Positions 25,080-34,262 of a stretch of DNA of 64,000 nt are shown here, piece by piece. A program made the translations under genes and the position numbers. Under the pieces are notes generated by a model. It worked only from the letters and a program-made list of their open reading frames with translations, had not been told where the DNA came from and did not search any database. Numbering within the stretch: position 1 is the stretch's first letter; every line of letters starts with the position of its first letter. Source of the DNA: Lachnospiraceae bacterium (GTDB lineage Bacteria > Bacillota > Clostridia > Lachnospirales > Lachnospiraceae); the NCBI GenBank assembly GCA_030825115.1, contig JAPJQL010000004.1, positions 118,733-182,732 on the forward strand. The letters are read 5' to 3'.

Positions 25080-26000
25080 TTAAATTCCGGTCACAAACAG
25101 CAGCACGCTCATCGCCAGAAAACCAAGGACTCCCGGAGCCAGAAAAATCGCCCGTAAAATCCCGCATTCCGGTCTCGCAGCCCACCCCGGAAACCAGCGC
25201 AGCCGTTTTCTATAGACGCACGCCAACACAATCGCCGCTACCATACTGCCAATCATCAGGATCGTCTGTAATCCAATCCAGATCAATGCCCACACGGCAT
25301 CTGCCGCCAGCCCTCTGCTCAAAAGCAGGGACATAAAACCTCCCACAAAATTGATGATCATGTGGAGTATGATACTGTAGCGGATCCTACCCGTGCTGCT
25401 GTAAAGATATGCAAATACCATGCCAATCACGCAGGCATAAAAAAATTGAAAGAAATTCCCGTGGAACAGTCCAAAACTCACCCCCGAGACGATCACTGCC
25501 ACCTTCTGCCCGTACTGAACCGTCCGGTCCATCAGCAGCTTTCGAAACATCAGCTCCTCCATCACGGGAGCAATCAGGACCGTAGAGAGAAAGACCGTCC
25601 ACGGGCGCATCTCCATCACAAGGGAATCGACGGGATTTTCCACACTGATGCCGCGCCAGGCTCCCACTGCCGTCATCAAAAGCTGTCCGAGCATATTGCC
25701 CAAATAGGTCAAACCAAAGCAGAAGACCACAACCAGTATCATCCACACGGTTCCCACAGACTGTGGCTTTGTCATCTTCCAGGCCGGAACTCTCCTGACC
25801 AGAAAATAAAATACCGGAAAACCGATTCCGTACATGGAAAACTGGGACAAAAGCATCACCGTATCCGTCGCCAGTCTCCCAAAACCTGCGCCTTCCAATA
25901 CTACCGCCGCAGCGCCGATCAAAAGCTGCATGCCCATGGAAACCAGAAAGAACAGGACATATGCCCAACCCAGTCTGGAAAATTGCCGTCTCGCCTCCAT
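25080..26000 (-). CDS. CPBP family intramembrane glutamic protease
   Basis: A 306-residue polytopic membrane protein. The CPBP (CAAX protease and bacteriocin-processing) motifs are present in order: EELMFRKLL (the paired glutamates), FGLFHGNFFQF and HMIINFVGG. Family members cut prenylated proteins, process bacteriocin leaders or confer bacteriocin immunity; in Firmicutes most roles are unknown, and no bacteriocin or prenylation gene is near. The ATG at 26000 lies seven bases after AGGAGG; the adjoining ATG at 26003 is possible. The frame stays open 29 codons further up but without a ribosome site. It follows the EF-G-like gene after a terminator. Confidence 0.85.
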   Translation of the reverse strand: MEARRQFSRLGWAYVLFFLVSMGMQLLIGAAAVVLEGAGFGRLATDTVMLLSQFSMYGIGFPVFYFLVRRVPAWKMTKPQSVGTVWMILVVVFCFGLTYLGNMLGQLLMTAVGAWRGISVENPVDSLVMEMRPWTVFLSTVLIAPVMEELMFRKLLMDRTVQYGQKVAVIVSGVSFGLFHGNFFQFFYACVIGMVFAYLYSSTGRIRYSIILHMIINFVGGFMSLLLSRGLAADAVWALIWIGLQTILMIGSMVAAIVLACVYRKRLRWFPGWAARPECGILRAIFLAPGVLGFLAMSVLLFVTGI

Positions 26001-26031
26001 CATCTTGCCTCCTGTATTCTGGTGAACGAAA

Positions 26032-26058
26032 GGAAAGCAGGTTTTTCGCCTGCTTTCC
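26032..26058 (-). terminator. Terminator after the EF-G-like gene
   Basis: Perfect ten-base arms GGAAAGCAGG (26032-26041) and complement (26049-26058), then TTTCGTT on the minus strand. Confidence 0.75.
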
Positions 26059-26079
26059 CCCACTGCTTCCAGTATACTA

Positions 26080-28182
26080 TTAAACATCCAATTTGTCTAC
26101 CTTGGATGCGCGAGCTTCTACCTCTTTCTTCTGGATATCACCCGGAGCCTGCTCATAACGGGCAAACTCATACTCATATGTACCAATTCCGCCGGTCATG
26201 GAACGCAGGTCAGTATTGTATCCGTACAGCTCAGACATCGGAATATCTGCTTCGATGACCTGTTTGCCGTGGTGATCGGAATTCATGCCCAGCACGCGTC
26301 CTCTTCTCCGGTTCAGATCTCCCATGACATCACCGGTAAACTTATCCGGCACAGTGACCTTCAGCGAAGCGATCGGCTCTAAGAGAACCGGGTTTGCCTC
26401 CATAAAGCCCTTCTTAAACGCCATCATGGACGCCGTCTTGAATGCCATTTCGGAAGAATCTACCGGGTGGTAAGAGCCGTCCACCAGAGTCGCCTTTACG
26501 CCTACAACCGGATAAGCCGCAAGCGGTCCCTTTAAGACGCTTTCCTGTACGCCTTTTTCTACAGCCGGGAAGTAGTTTCTCGGAACTGCACCGCCAAACA
26601 CCCTCTCCTCAAATACGTATGGCTTCTCCAAATCGCCGGACGGTTCAAACTCCATCTTAACATCGCCGTACTGTCCGTGTCCGCCGGACTGTTTCTTATA
26701 TTTTCCCTGAACCTCCACTTTTTTGCGGATCGTCTCACGGAAGGCAAACTTCGGTTTGCTCAGCTCAACCTCTACTTTATAGCGGTTCAACAGCTTGCTG
26801 ACTACGACCTCTAACTGCTGGTCGCCGATTCCGTACAGCAGAAGCTGGCGGTTCTCCTTGTCATTGACAGCTTTCAGGGTGAGGTCTTCTTCCATCAACT
26901 TGGACAGTGCGCTGGATACCTTATCCTCATCGCCCTTTGTCACGGTATTGTATCTCATATAGGTGTAAGGGGTGGATATCTGCGGTTTATGATATACGAT
27001 CGGCGCGCTCTTTAACGCAATGGTATCTCCGGTCTGGGTAACGTTCAGCTTGCCTACCGCGCCGATATCTCCCGCCTTCAGCTCCGGCACCTCGATGGCA
27101 TCCTTGCCTCTCAGTACGTAGACCTTTGCAACCTTTTCTTCGGTATCCTTATTCACATTGTAGATGGAACTGTCCGGTTTTAAGACGCCGGTGCAGATTT
27201 TCATCAGGGAATACTTGCCGATGAAAGGATCTACGATCGTCTTAAACACTCTGGCGGACAGAGATACCTCTTCATTGTACTTCGCAGTAAAACGTTCGCC
27301 GGTCGATACATCCACGCCGATGCACTCAAACTTATCCGGGGTCGGCAGATACTTGTCAATCGCCTCTAAAAGTGTCTTAAAGCCCTGGCAGTTGATGCCG
27401 GAACCCATCATGACCGGTACGATATTTCCCTCTATCACATGTTCCCTGAGCGCATTGGAAATCTCATCCTGGGTGAACTCTTCCCCGGAGAAATAGCGCT
27501 CCATATACTCCTCGCTGGTCTCGGCAACCGCCTCCATCAGAGCCTCTCTTGCGATGCCAAGGTTCTTCTGGGAGTATTCCGGAATCTCACATTCAACATA
27601 ATTGCTCAGTTCGGTAAACCGGCGTCCTGCCATCTTTACGACGTTGACGTAGCCTACGAACTTCTCATTCTCACGGATCGGCAGCTGGAACGGCGCAATC
27701 TTTCTGCCGAATTTTTTCTCCAGCTTCAATACCAGCTCACGGTAGCTGGCATGGTCATCATCCATATTCGTCACGAAAATCAGGCGCGGCAGGTTCAGCT
27801 TCTCACACAGTTCCCACGCTTTTTCCGTACCAACCTCGATGCCTGCCTTACAGTTTACAACGATGATAGCTGCATCGGCTACGCTGATAGCCTCCTCAAC
27901 TTCACCCACGAAATCAAAATATCCTGGGGTATCCAGTAAATTAATCTTAATCGGACCATCCTCACCCTGGTATTCCAGCGGAATCAGGGATGTGGACAGA
28001 GAAAACTGTCTCTTGATCTCCTCTTTGTCATAATCGCTGATGGTAGAGCCATCTGTTACTTTGCCCATTCTCTTTGTAACGCCGGTTACCAGTGCCAGAG
28101 CCTCTGCAACCGTCGTTTTACCGGCCCCGCCGTGGCCAAGCAAAGCGACGTTACGGATTTGTTTTGTTCCATAAACGTTCAT
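26080..28182 (-). CDS. EF-G-like translation factor paralogue
   Basis: A 700-residue protein with the five-domain layout of EF-G: GTP domain (1-280), then domains II-V to the end. It differs from the housekeeping factor in its nucleotide motifs: G1 is GHGGAGKT (16-23) where EF-G has AHIDAGKT; the G3 motif reads DTPGYFDF with Tyr88 in place of the catalytic histidine; and the NKxD motif is N139-M-D-D, lacking the lysine. This matches the EF-G-like/EF-G2 branch. A Bacteroides EF-G2 lacking GTPase activity is known to support translocation; a similar role is only inferred here. AGGAGG precedes the ATG. Housekeeping fusA with rpsL/rpsG would lie elsewhere. Confidence 0.9.
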   Translation of the reverse strand: MNVYGTKQIRNVALLGHGGAGKTTVAEALALVTGVTKRMGKVTDGSTISDYDKEEIKRQFSLSTSLIPLEYQGEDGPIKINLLDTPGYFDFVGEVEEAISVADAAIIVVNCKAGIEVGTEKAWELCEKLNLPRLIFVTNMDDDHASYRELVLKLEKKFGRKIAPFQLPIRENEKFVGYVNVVKMAGRRFTELSNYVECEIPEYSQKNLGIAREALMEAVAETSEEYMERYFSGEEFTQDEISNALREHVIEGNIVPVMMGSGINCQGFKTLLEAIDKYLPTPDKFECIGVDVSTGERFTAKYNEEVSLSARVFKTIVDPFIGKYSLMKICTGVLKPDSSIYNVNKDTEEKVAKVYVLRGKDAIEVPELKAGDIGAVGKLNVTQTGDTIALKSAPIVYHKPQISTPYTYMRYNTVTKGDEDKVSSALSKLMEEDLTLKAVNDKENRQLLLYGIGDQQLEVVVSKLLNRYKVEVELSKPKFAFRETIRKKVEVQGKYKKQSGGHGQYGDVKMEFEPSGDLEKPYVFEERVFGGAVPRNYFPAVEKGVQESVLKGPLAAYPVVGVKATLVDGSYHPVDSSEMAFKTASMMAFKKGFMEANPVLLEPIASLKVTVPDKFTGDVMGDLNRRRGRVLGMNSDHHGKQVIEADIPMSELYGYNTDLRSMTGGIGTYEYEFARYEQAPGDIQKKEVEARASKVDKLDV

Positions 28183-28222
28183 AAAATACCCTCCTGTACG
28201 TCAAATTTAGTCTCATGATGAT

Positions 28223-28251
28223 ATTTTACTAAAAATGTCGGAAAATTACAA
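28223..28251 (-). promoter_or_regulatory. Promoter for the EF-G-like gene
   Basis: Minus strand TTGTAA (28246-28251), 17-base spacer, TAAAAT (28223-28228). Confidence 0.65.
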
Positions 28252-28341
28252 GCAGAATGTACAAAATATACAAGCAAATTCAAAATTCTTTCCCGCATCC
28301 GGACGTTACTTTAAAGCGCAAAAGTTTAAAGCACTAAAGCG

Positions 28342-28370
28342 TTGACAATATTTCTATAATAGAGTAGAAT
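28342..28370 (+). promoter_or_regulatory. Promoter for the aroF operon
   Basis: TTGACA (28342-28347), 17-base spacer, TAGAAT (28365-28370); the leader is about 26 bases, too short for a riboswitch or T-box. Confidence 0.85.
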
Positions 28371-28402
28371 ACGAGGTATTGGATTTGAAAGCAAACTAAC
28401 AT

Positions 28403-29431
28403 GTGAGGGACAAAATTATGATCATTATTATGAAACCTGACGCCTCGGACGAGGCGGTTCAAAAAGTCGCATCTGTTATAGAAGCAAAAGGACTTCAGGT
28501 CCACCTCTCCAAAGGACACGAGGTCACCATCGTCGGCGTTGTCGGCGACAAGACCAGGCTACGGGGCGTCAACTTTGAAATATCTGACGGCGTGGAGAAG
28601 GTCGTAGCAGTTACAGAGTCATACAAACTGGCCAACAAAAAATTCCACCCGGAGGCCTCCGTCATTACAGTCGGCAATACCTCCATCGGAGCCGATACCC
28701 TGACCATCATGGCGGGCCCCTGTGCCATCGAAAGCAAAGAACAGCTGATGGAAACCGCATTCGCGGTAAAGAAAGCCGGAGCCACCTTCCTGCGCGGAGG
28801 CGCATATAAGCCGCGCACTTCCCCCTACTCGTTTCAGGGACTGGAAGAAGAAGGACTCCGCTACATGAAGGAGGCAAAGGATGCATCCGGACTCAACGTG
28901 ATCTGCGAGGTCACCAGCCTGCACGCCATCGAATCCGCCGTCAAATACGTGGATATGCTTCAGATCGGTGCCCGCAACATGCAGAATTTCGAGCTGCTTA
29001 AAGAAGCCGGCAAGTCCGGCGTGCCGATCCTGTTAAAGCGCGGTCTTTGCGCCACCATCGACGAATGGCTGAACGCCGCCGAATACATCATGTCCGAGGG
29101 CAACCAAAACGTAGTGCTGTGTGAACGCGGAATCCGCACCTACGAGACCGCCACAAGAAATACGCTGGACATCAGCGCCGTCCCGGTGCTGAAAGAGCGC
29201 ACCCATCTGCCTGTCATTGTAGACCCGAGCCACGCTACCGGTGTCCGGGCTTATGTGGCTCCCCTGGCCAAATGCTCGGTTGCCGCAGGAGCGGACGGGC
29301 TGATGATCGAGGTGCATCCAAACCCCGCCTGCGCCCTCTCCGACGGTCCCCAGTCTTTGACCTTTGAACAGTTTGGGCAGCTGACCACGATGCTTCGCCC
29401 GTACGCAGAGCTGGAAGGAAGGAGGTTCTGA
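28403..29431 (+). CDS. aroF: 3-deoxy-7-phosphoheptulonate synthase
   Basis: A 342-residue first enzyme of the shikimate pathway: joins phosphoenolpyruvate and erythrose 4-phosphate to DAHP. The first 70 residues form a ferredoxin-like regulatory domain (MIIIMKPDASDEAVQ), as in the Thermotoga-type enzymes that bind tyrosine or phenylalanine. The barrel follows, with AGPCAIES, RGGAYKPRTSPYSFQG and DPSHATG at the metal and substrate site. GAGGG lies nine bases before the ATG. First of three genes aroF-tyrA-aroA, consistent with chorismate and tyrosine supply. Confidence 0.95.
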   Translation: MRDKIMIIIMKPDASDEAVQKVASVIEAKGLQVHLSKGHEVTIVGVVGDKTRLRGVNFEISDGVEKVVAVTESYKLANKKFHPEASVITVGNTSIGADTLTIMAGPCAIESKEQLMETAFAVKKAGATFLRGGAYKPRTSPYSFQGLEEEGLRYMKEAKDASGLNVICEVTSLHAIESAVKYVDMLQIGARNMQNFELLKEAGKSGVPILLKRGLCATIDEWLNAAEYIMSEGNQNVVLCERGIRTYETATRNTLDISAVPVLKERTHLPVIVDPSHATGVRAYVAPLAKCSVAAGADGLMIEVHPNPACALSDGPQSLTFEQFGQLTTMLRPYAELEGRRF

Positions 29432-30543
29432 TGGAAAGCAGAATGACAGACTCTGTCATTGGCTTTATCGGTTTCGGGCTGATCGGCGGCTCGATCGCCA
29501 AAGGCATCAAACGGGCAAACCCGGATATAAAGATCATGGCCTATATGAGAAGTCAAAAAAAGCTGGTCCGGGCACAGGAGGACGGTATCGTAGATATCAT
29601 TTTAAGCGGTGTGGACGAATCCCTTTCCGAATGCGACATCATCTTCCTCTGCACTCCGGTCGAGTACAATGCACAATACCTCTCCGAGATCCGCCCCTAC
29701 CTGAAGCCGGGCGCGATCCTGACCGATGTGGGAAGCACAAAGAGCTCCATACATCAGGTGGTGACAGAGCTTGGGATAGAGGAATGCTTTATCGGCGGTC
29801 ACCCTATGGCAGGTTCGGAAAAAACAGGATACGAACACGCCACCGACCACCTGCTTGAGAACGCCTATTATATCATCACCCCAACATCAAAGAGCCGGAA
29901 GGAAGATATTGACCGGATGGTTGCGGTGGCAAACACCATCGGATCGATCCCCATCGTGCTGGATTACCGGGAACACGACCGGATCGTAGCGGCTATCAGC
30001 CATCTCCCCCATATCATCGCGTCCAGCCTCGTGAATCTGGTAAAAGATTCCGACAATCAGGATGAGCTGATGAAGCGGCTGGCCGCCGGGGGCTTTAAAG
30101 ACATCACCAGGATCGCATCGGCCTCTCCCGTGATGTGGGAACAGATCTGCATCGCCAATACCGGCAATATCATCGAGGCGCTGGAAGATTATATCACTTC
30201 CCTGAACCGGACGCTCCAGGATTTAAAACAGCACGACGGACAAGCGCTCCGGCAGCTTTTCGACACCTCGCGCACTTACCGCAATACCATTTCCGATATC
30301 GGCAGAGGCTCCGTCACGCCGGATTATTCCTTTACCGTGGATATCGTCGATGAGCCGGGAGCCATCTCCACCCTTGCGGTCATCTTAAGCGCCCGCGGCA
30401 TCAGCATCAGCAATATTGGCATCAACCACAACCGGGAGCACGGCGAAGGCGCTTTAAAGATCACCTTTTATGATGAAGAAGCCATGAACGCCGCCTGGAA
30501 GCAGCTGAAAAAATACAATTACGAACTGATAAAAAGCCAGTAA
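29431..30543 (+). CDS. tyrA: Prephenate dehydrogenase with ACT domain
   Basis: A 370-residue enzyme that oxidises prephenate to 4-hydroxyphenylpyruvate with NAD. The N-terminal Rossmann motif is GFIGFGLIGGSIAKG (about residues 10-24). A helical dehydrogenase domain follows, with HPMAGSEKTGYEHA near 130 and the HLPH segment near 190. The last 70 residues are an ACT domain, the usual site for tyrosine feedback. Its ATG overlaps the aroF stop as TGATG, with AGGAGG just upstream, so translation is coupled. Confidence 0.94.
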   Translation: MESRMTDSVIGFIGFGLIGGSIAKGIKRANPDIKIMAYMRSQKKLVRAQEDGIVDIILSGVDESLSECDIIFLCTPVEYNAQYLSEIRPYLKPGAILTDVGSTKSSIHQVVTELGIEECFIGGHPMAGSEKTGYEHATDHLLENAYYIITPTSKSRKEDIDRMVAVANTIGSIPIVLDYREHDRIVAAISHLPHIIASSLVNLVKDSDNQDELMKRLAAGGFKDITRIASASPVMWEQICIANTGNIIEALEDYITSLNRTLQDLKQHDGQALRQLFDTSRTYRNTISDIGRGSVTPDYSFTVDIVDEPGAISTLAVILSARGISISNIGINHNREHGEGALKITFYDEEAMNAAWKQLKKYNYELIKSQ

Positions 30544-30555
30544 GGAGTACCCAAT

Positions 30556-31833
30556 ATGAAATTCACAAAATGCAACCGCCTGAAAGGGGAAGTAACTGTC
30601 CCGGGAGACAAATCGGTATCCCACAGAAGCGTCATGTTCGGCTCCATCGCAAAAGGAACCACGGAGATCCATAACTTTCTTGAAGGCGCTGACTGCCTCT
30701 CCACCATCGCCTGTTTCCAGAAGATGGGGGTCAGGATCGAACGCGCCGGCAGCCGGGTCCTGGTGCACGGCAACGGCCTTCACGGGTTAAAGAAGCCGGA
30801 CGGCATCCTGGACTGCGGCAACAGCGGGACCACGACCCGCCTGATTTCCGGAATCCTTGCAGCCCAGGATTTCCCCGTCACCTTAACCGGTGACGCATCG
30901 ATCCAAAAACGGCCGATGAAACGGATCATCGACCCGCTCACCCAGATGGGAGCCAGAATCCAAAGCATCCGTGACAACGGCTGCGCTCCGCTTTCCATCA
31001 CAGGCACTGCCCTGAACGGAATCCACTATCAGTCGCCCGTCGCCTCCGCCCAGGTGAAATCTGCAATTCTCCTTGCCGGTCTGTACGCCGAAGGAGAGAC
31101 GAAGGTTACCGAGCCTTACGTATCCCGCAACCACACAGAGCTCATGCTGTCCTGTTTTGGCGCCGATGTCCGTACAGAGCACACGACGGCCGTTATCCAT
31201 CCCGCCAAAGAGCTCTACGGAACCAAGGTTCTGGTTCCGGGAGACATCTCTTCCGCCGCCTTTTTCATCGCCGCAGGACTTATGATCCCCGGTTCCGAGC
31301 TGCTGATCCGGAATGTGGGCATCAATCCGACCCGCGATGGCATCCTGCACGTCTGCCGGGAAATGGGCGCGGATATCACCCTGATGAATCCAAAGAGCGG
31401 AGACGGAGAACCGGTAGCCGATGTCCTGGTAAAACACAGCCAGCTCCACGGTACGGTCATCGGCGGGGCCGTCATCCCCACCCTGATCGACGAACTTCCC
31501 ATCATTGCCGCCATGGCCTGCTTTGCAGAGGGAGATACGGTCATCAAAGATGCCGCAGAACTGAAGGTAAAGGAATCCAACCGGATTGAAGTTATGGTGC
31601 AGAATTTAAGCGCCATGGGAGCAGATGTAGAAGAAACAGAGGATGGCATGGTGATCCATGGCAACAAGACGCTCCACGGAGCTGTGATCGACAGCAGGCT
31701 GGACCACCGGATTGCGATGACATTTGCCATCGCGGGATGCTGCGCGGAAGGGGAGACCGAGATACTCGGCGCAGAATGCGTGGATATTTCTTATCCTGGA
31801 TTTTATGAGGATTTGGAGAGGTTGAAAAAATAA
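30556..31833 (+). CDS. aroA: 3-phosphoshikimate 1-carboxyvinyltransferase (EPSP synthase)
   Basis: A 425-residue enzyme that transfers the enolpyruvyl group of phosphoenolpyruvate to shikimate 3-phosphate. The GDKSVSHR start (residues 18-25), the DCGNSGTTTR motif near 85-94 and KVKESNR near 340 are all present and mark the active site. The glycine-rich loop LDCGNSGT has Gly-Asn-Ser-Gly rather than the class I Gly-Asn-Ala-Gly, as in many Gram-positive class II enzymes. AAGGAG lies nine bases before the ATG. Twelve bases separate it from tyrA. Confidence 0.96.
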   Translation: MKFTKCNRLKGEVTVPGDKSVSHRSVMFGSIAKGTTEIHNFLEGADCLSTIACFQKMGVRIERAGSRVLVHGNGLHGLKKPDGILDCGNSGTTTRLISGILAAQDFPVTLTGDASIQKRPMKRIIDPLTQMGARIQSIRDNGCAPLSITGTALNGIHYQSPVASAQVKSAILLAGLYAEGETKVTEPYVSRNHTELMLSCFGADVRTEHTTAVIHPAKELYGTKVLVPGDISSAAFFIAAGLMIPGSELLIRNVGINPTRDGILHVCREMGADITLMNPKSGDGEPVADVLVKHSQLHGTVIGGAVIPTLIDELPIIAAMACFAEGDTVIKDAAELKVKESNRIEVMVQNLSAMGADVEETEDGMVIHGNKTLHGAVIDSRLDHRIAMTFAIAGCCAEGETEILGAECVDISYPGFYEDLERLKK

Positions 31834-31850
31834 ACAGTGCACACTGCAAA

Positions 31851-31883
31851 TGGCTGTCCGGCGAAATTTCGCCAGGACAGCCA
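31851..31883. terminator. Terminator of the aroF-tyrA-aroA operon
   Basis: TGGCTGTCC and GGACAGCCA arms with an inner GGCGAAATTTCGCC palindrome; moderate T-rich tracts. Shared with the convergent PHP gene. Confidence 0.65.
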
Positions 31884-31901
31884 CTTTAAATTCCTTTTGA
31901 T

Positions 31902-32792
31902 TTACAATTGTAAAACATGACGTATCATCTTCTCCGGCCAGCCTTTCAGATACCCTTCGGGAACCTGAAGCTGCCCCCGTCCCGTTCCAAGCTCGATCCC
32001 CGGCTTTCTGCTGCCGTGATAATCACTTCCTCCGCACTGCAGCAGCCCATGCTCCAGACAAAAGCCGTTCAAATCCTCCGTCTGTTGTGCGGTAAATTCC
32101 GAATGGGCGCATTCAATCCCGTCAAGCCCGGCTTCTTTTATGATTTCAGACAGAGCCTTACGGATTGACACAGCCCCGGCATAGAGGAAAAGGTGCGCCA
32201 AAAAAGCGATTCCTCCACTGCGGTGAATCATCTCGACGGCAGCCTTCAAGTCGGGATACAGAGATGACTCATCCACATACAGCATGCTGTCGGGATTGTA
32301 AATCTCTTCCCGCGTAAAGGCCCGTGAAGTTTCCCATCCTTCTTTGCTCCGAAAAAAACGTCTGTTCTCCGGATACTTTTTCAGATTCTTCAAAAAAGCC
32401 TTTCTACAGGACTCCCTGTCCGGATTAAACAAGATTTCTCCCGGCTCATAACGGATTCCAATCCCATTGAATGTATCACAAAACAGTTCATACTCCCGAA
32501 GCTGCTTTTCCCGGAATGTCAGCACATGGTTCTTTAACTCCTCTTCCATCTGTTCCAGACAAAAACCATATCCTAACACCTCAACCACCTCGCCCTGGTA
32601 CATGCAGGTGATCTCCACACCAGGAATCAGTCGCCCGGGATAGTTCCTGATGGCATCGGTGCGATAAGCCGAAACCGTATTGTGGTCCGTGACAGACAGT
32701 ACTCCAATTCCCAGCTCCTGCGCCTTCTTCAAAAGTTCTTCTGCCGTATCTGCCCCGTCGGAATGACAGGTATGGGTATGCAGATCGATCAT
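31902..32792 (-). CDS. PHP-domain metal-dependent hydrolase
   Basis: A 296-residue protein of the polymerase and histidinol phosphatase superfamily. The metal-binding motifs are in order: DLHTHTCHSDG (residues 3-13), SVTDHNT near 34-40, GVEITC near 60-65, FLAHLF near 200, and GGSDYHGS near 260. Relatives include nucleotide phosphatases and the RNase AM/YciV exonuclease. The substrate here is not known. Its position nine bases after murP suggests a job in amino-sugar or wall-fragment use, perhaps removing a phosphate. AGGAGG lies five bases before the ATG; a GTG two codons earlier overlaps that site. Confidence 0.83.
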   Translation of the reverse strand: MIDLHTHTCHSDGADTAEELLKKAQELGIGVLSVTDHNTVSAYRTDAIRNYPGRLIPGVEITCMYQGEVVEVLGYGFCLEQMEEELKNHVLTFREKQLREYELFCDTFNGIGIRYEPGEILFNPDRESCRKAFLKNLKKYPENRRFFRSKEGWETSRAFTREEIYNPDSMLYVDESSLYPDLKAAVEMIHRSGGIAFLAHLFLYAGAVSIRKALSEIIKEAGLDGIECAHSEFTAQQTEDLNGFCLEHGLLQCGGSDYHGSRKPGIELGTGRGQLQVPEGYLKGWPEKMIRHVLQL

Positions 32793-32801
32793 ATGCACCT
32801 C

Positions 32802-34232
32802 CTATGCCTTCTCTACATCTGCAGCCGGAATCGCAAAATAGGTGATAACCGCCCCGGCAACATAAGAAATCAGGACACCGATCAGATAATGGACCATATA
32901 CTGCGGTAGCATATGGGTAACTGCCAGGATTCCGGACGGACTGTAGGAAGTACTCATCACATGCATCAGCATACAGTAAGCTCCGCCAAATCCGGCTCCA
33001 AGCCCTGCTGTGATAAACGGCTTCATCAGCGGCAGGGTGACGCCATAGATCAGCGGCTCCCCAATTCCCATGATTCCGGCAGGCAACGCACCTGCGATGA
33101 TCTGCTTCAGCTGCTTGTTCCCGGAACGCCTTGCCCGGATATAAAGGGCAATCGCCGCCCCCACCTGTCCTGCTCCAGCCATAGCCACTACCGGAAACAG
33201 AGTCGTACCTCCAAGAGCTTCAATCTGGATTGCATAGATCGGCACAAGCCCACGGTGCAGCCCCAAAAGCACCAGCGGCAGAAATGTCGCTGCCAGCACA
33301 TATCCAGTCACGACACTGACAACCGGATTGGCAGAATTGATAAACAGGTTCAGGAATCTTGAAACAAGGGTGGACAGCCATCCTGTAGCCGGCATGACCG
33401 CCAGCACAAAGATCGGAACTGCAATCAGCATGGAAACAAGTGGTGTAAAGGATACATCCAGCACTTCCGGCATATGGTTATGTACCCAGCGCTCAATCTT
33501 TGCTAAGATCCATACGCCGATGATAACACCGATGATGCCGCCTGCGCCGGTGGCGAGTACAGAATCATTCACGACATCTTTATTGTACCAGCCGAGCGCT
33601 GCCGATATCGTATTGACGACCGAATTCAAGGATGCCGCTCCGATCATACCGCCCAGCATCTCATTTACCCCAAACTGCTTTGCGGCGCGTACACCGGTAA
33701 AGATCGCCATATAAGACAGAAAAGCATTTCCAATCAGTACAAAGATATTGTAGATGACCACCATCGCCAACACATCCGGCAAAACTCCGTTTGTCATCAG
33801 GATCTTGATCAATTTTCCAAGTCCGTTGCAGATGCCCGAAGCGATAAAAGCCGGAATCATCGGAGTGAAGATATCGGCAATCACTCGGATCTTATTGATG
33901 ATCTTCGTATGTTTCCTTCCGCTTTTCACCGCATCTTTGTTTGCTTCCCAGTCCCCAAGCTGCTGGGCCTTCTGCTCCTTAACCCCAAGCTTGGAAGTGC
34001 AGATGCTCATGATATCGCGGACCTTTCCCGGCCCTAAGACCACCTGGATATAATCCGGCTCGTCCCCCACTACGCCAAGCACTCCCGGCAGTCCTTTTAA
34101 TTGTTCCCGGTCTGCCTTTGATGCATCCCGGATATTTGCACGAATCCGTGTCATACAGTTTTCTGCTGTTAAGATATTTTCTTTCCCACCCAGATATTCA
34201 ACAATTTTCTTTGCCAGTTCTTCATTCGTCAT
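32802..34232 (-). CDS. murP: PTS transporter EIIBC, MurNAc type
   Basis: A 476-residue PTS permease. Residues 1-85 are an EIIB domain with the phospho-accepting cysteine in ENCMTRIRA (near residue 25). After a linker comes an EIIC membrane domain of about ten segments (110-470). There is no EIIA domain, so it needs a glucose-type EIIA from elsewhere, as MurP does. Family resemblance is to the sucrose/trehalose/MurNAc branch; the MurNAc call rests on the neighbours murQ and murR. The ATG six bases after GAGGTG is used; a GTG three codons earlier is less likely. Imports and phosphorylates MurNAc to MurNAc 6-phosphate. Confidence 0.85.
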   Translation of the reverse strand: MTNEELAKKIVEYLGGKENILTAENCMTRIRANIRDASKADREQLKGLPGVLGVVGDEPDYIQVVLGPGKVRDIMSICTSKLGVKEQKAQQLGDWEANKDAVKSGRKHTKIINKIRVIADIFTPMIPAFIASGICNGLGKLIKILMTNGVLPDVLAMVVIYNIFVLIGNAFLSYMAIFTGVRAAKQFGVNEMLGGMIGAASLNSVVNTISAALGWYNKDVVNDSVLATGAGGIIGVIIGVWILAKIERWVHNHMPEVLDVSFTPLVSMLIAVPIFVLAVMPATGWLSTLVSRFLNLFINSANPVVSVVTGYVLAATFLPLVLLGLHRGLVPIYAIQIEALGGTTLFPVVAMAGAGQVGAAIALYIRARRSGNKQLKQIIAGALPAGIMGIGEPLIYGVTLPLMKPFITAGLGAGFGGAYCMLMHVMSTSYSPSGILAVTHMLPQYMVHYLIGVLISYVAGAVITYFAIPAADVEKA

Positions 34233-34262
34233 TGCTGTCACCTCACATAATTTTTACTTACA

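Noticed and set aside
26080..28182. Tetracycline-resistance ribosomal protection protein
   Set aside because: The nucleotide motifs match EF-G-like proteins, and TetM-type hallmarks are not seen.
32802..34232. Sucrose or trehalose PTS
   Set aside because: Sequence alone allows it, but direct linkage to murQ and murR makes MurNAc far more likely.
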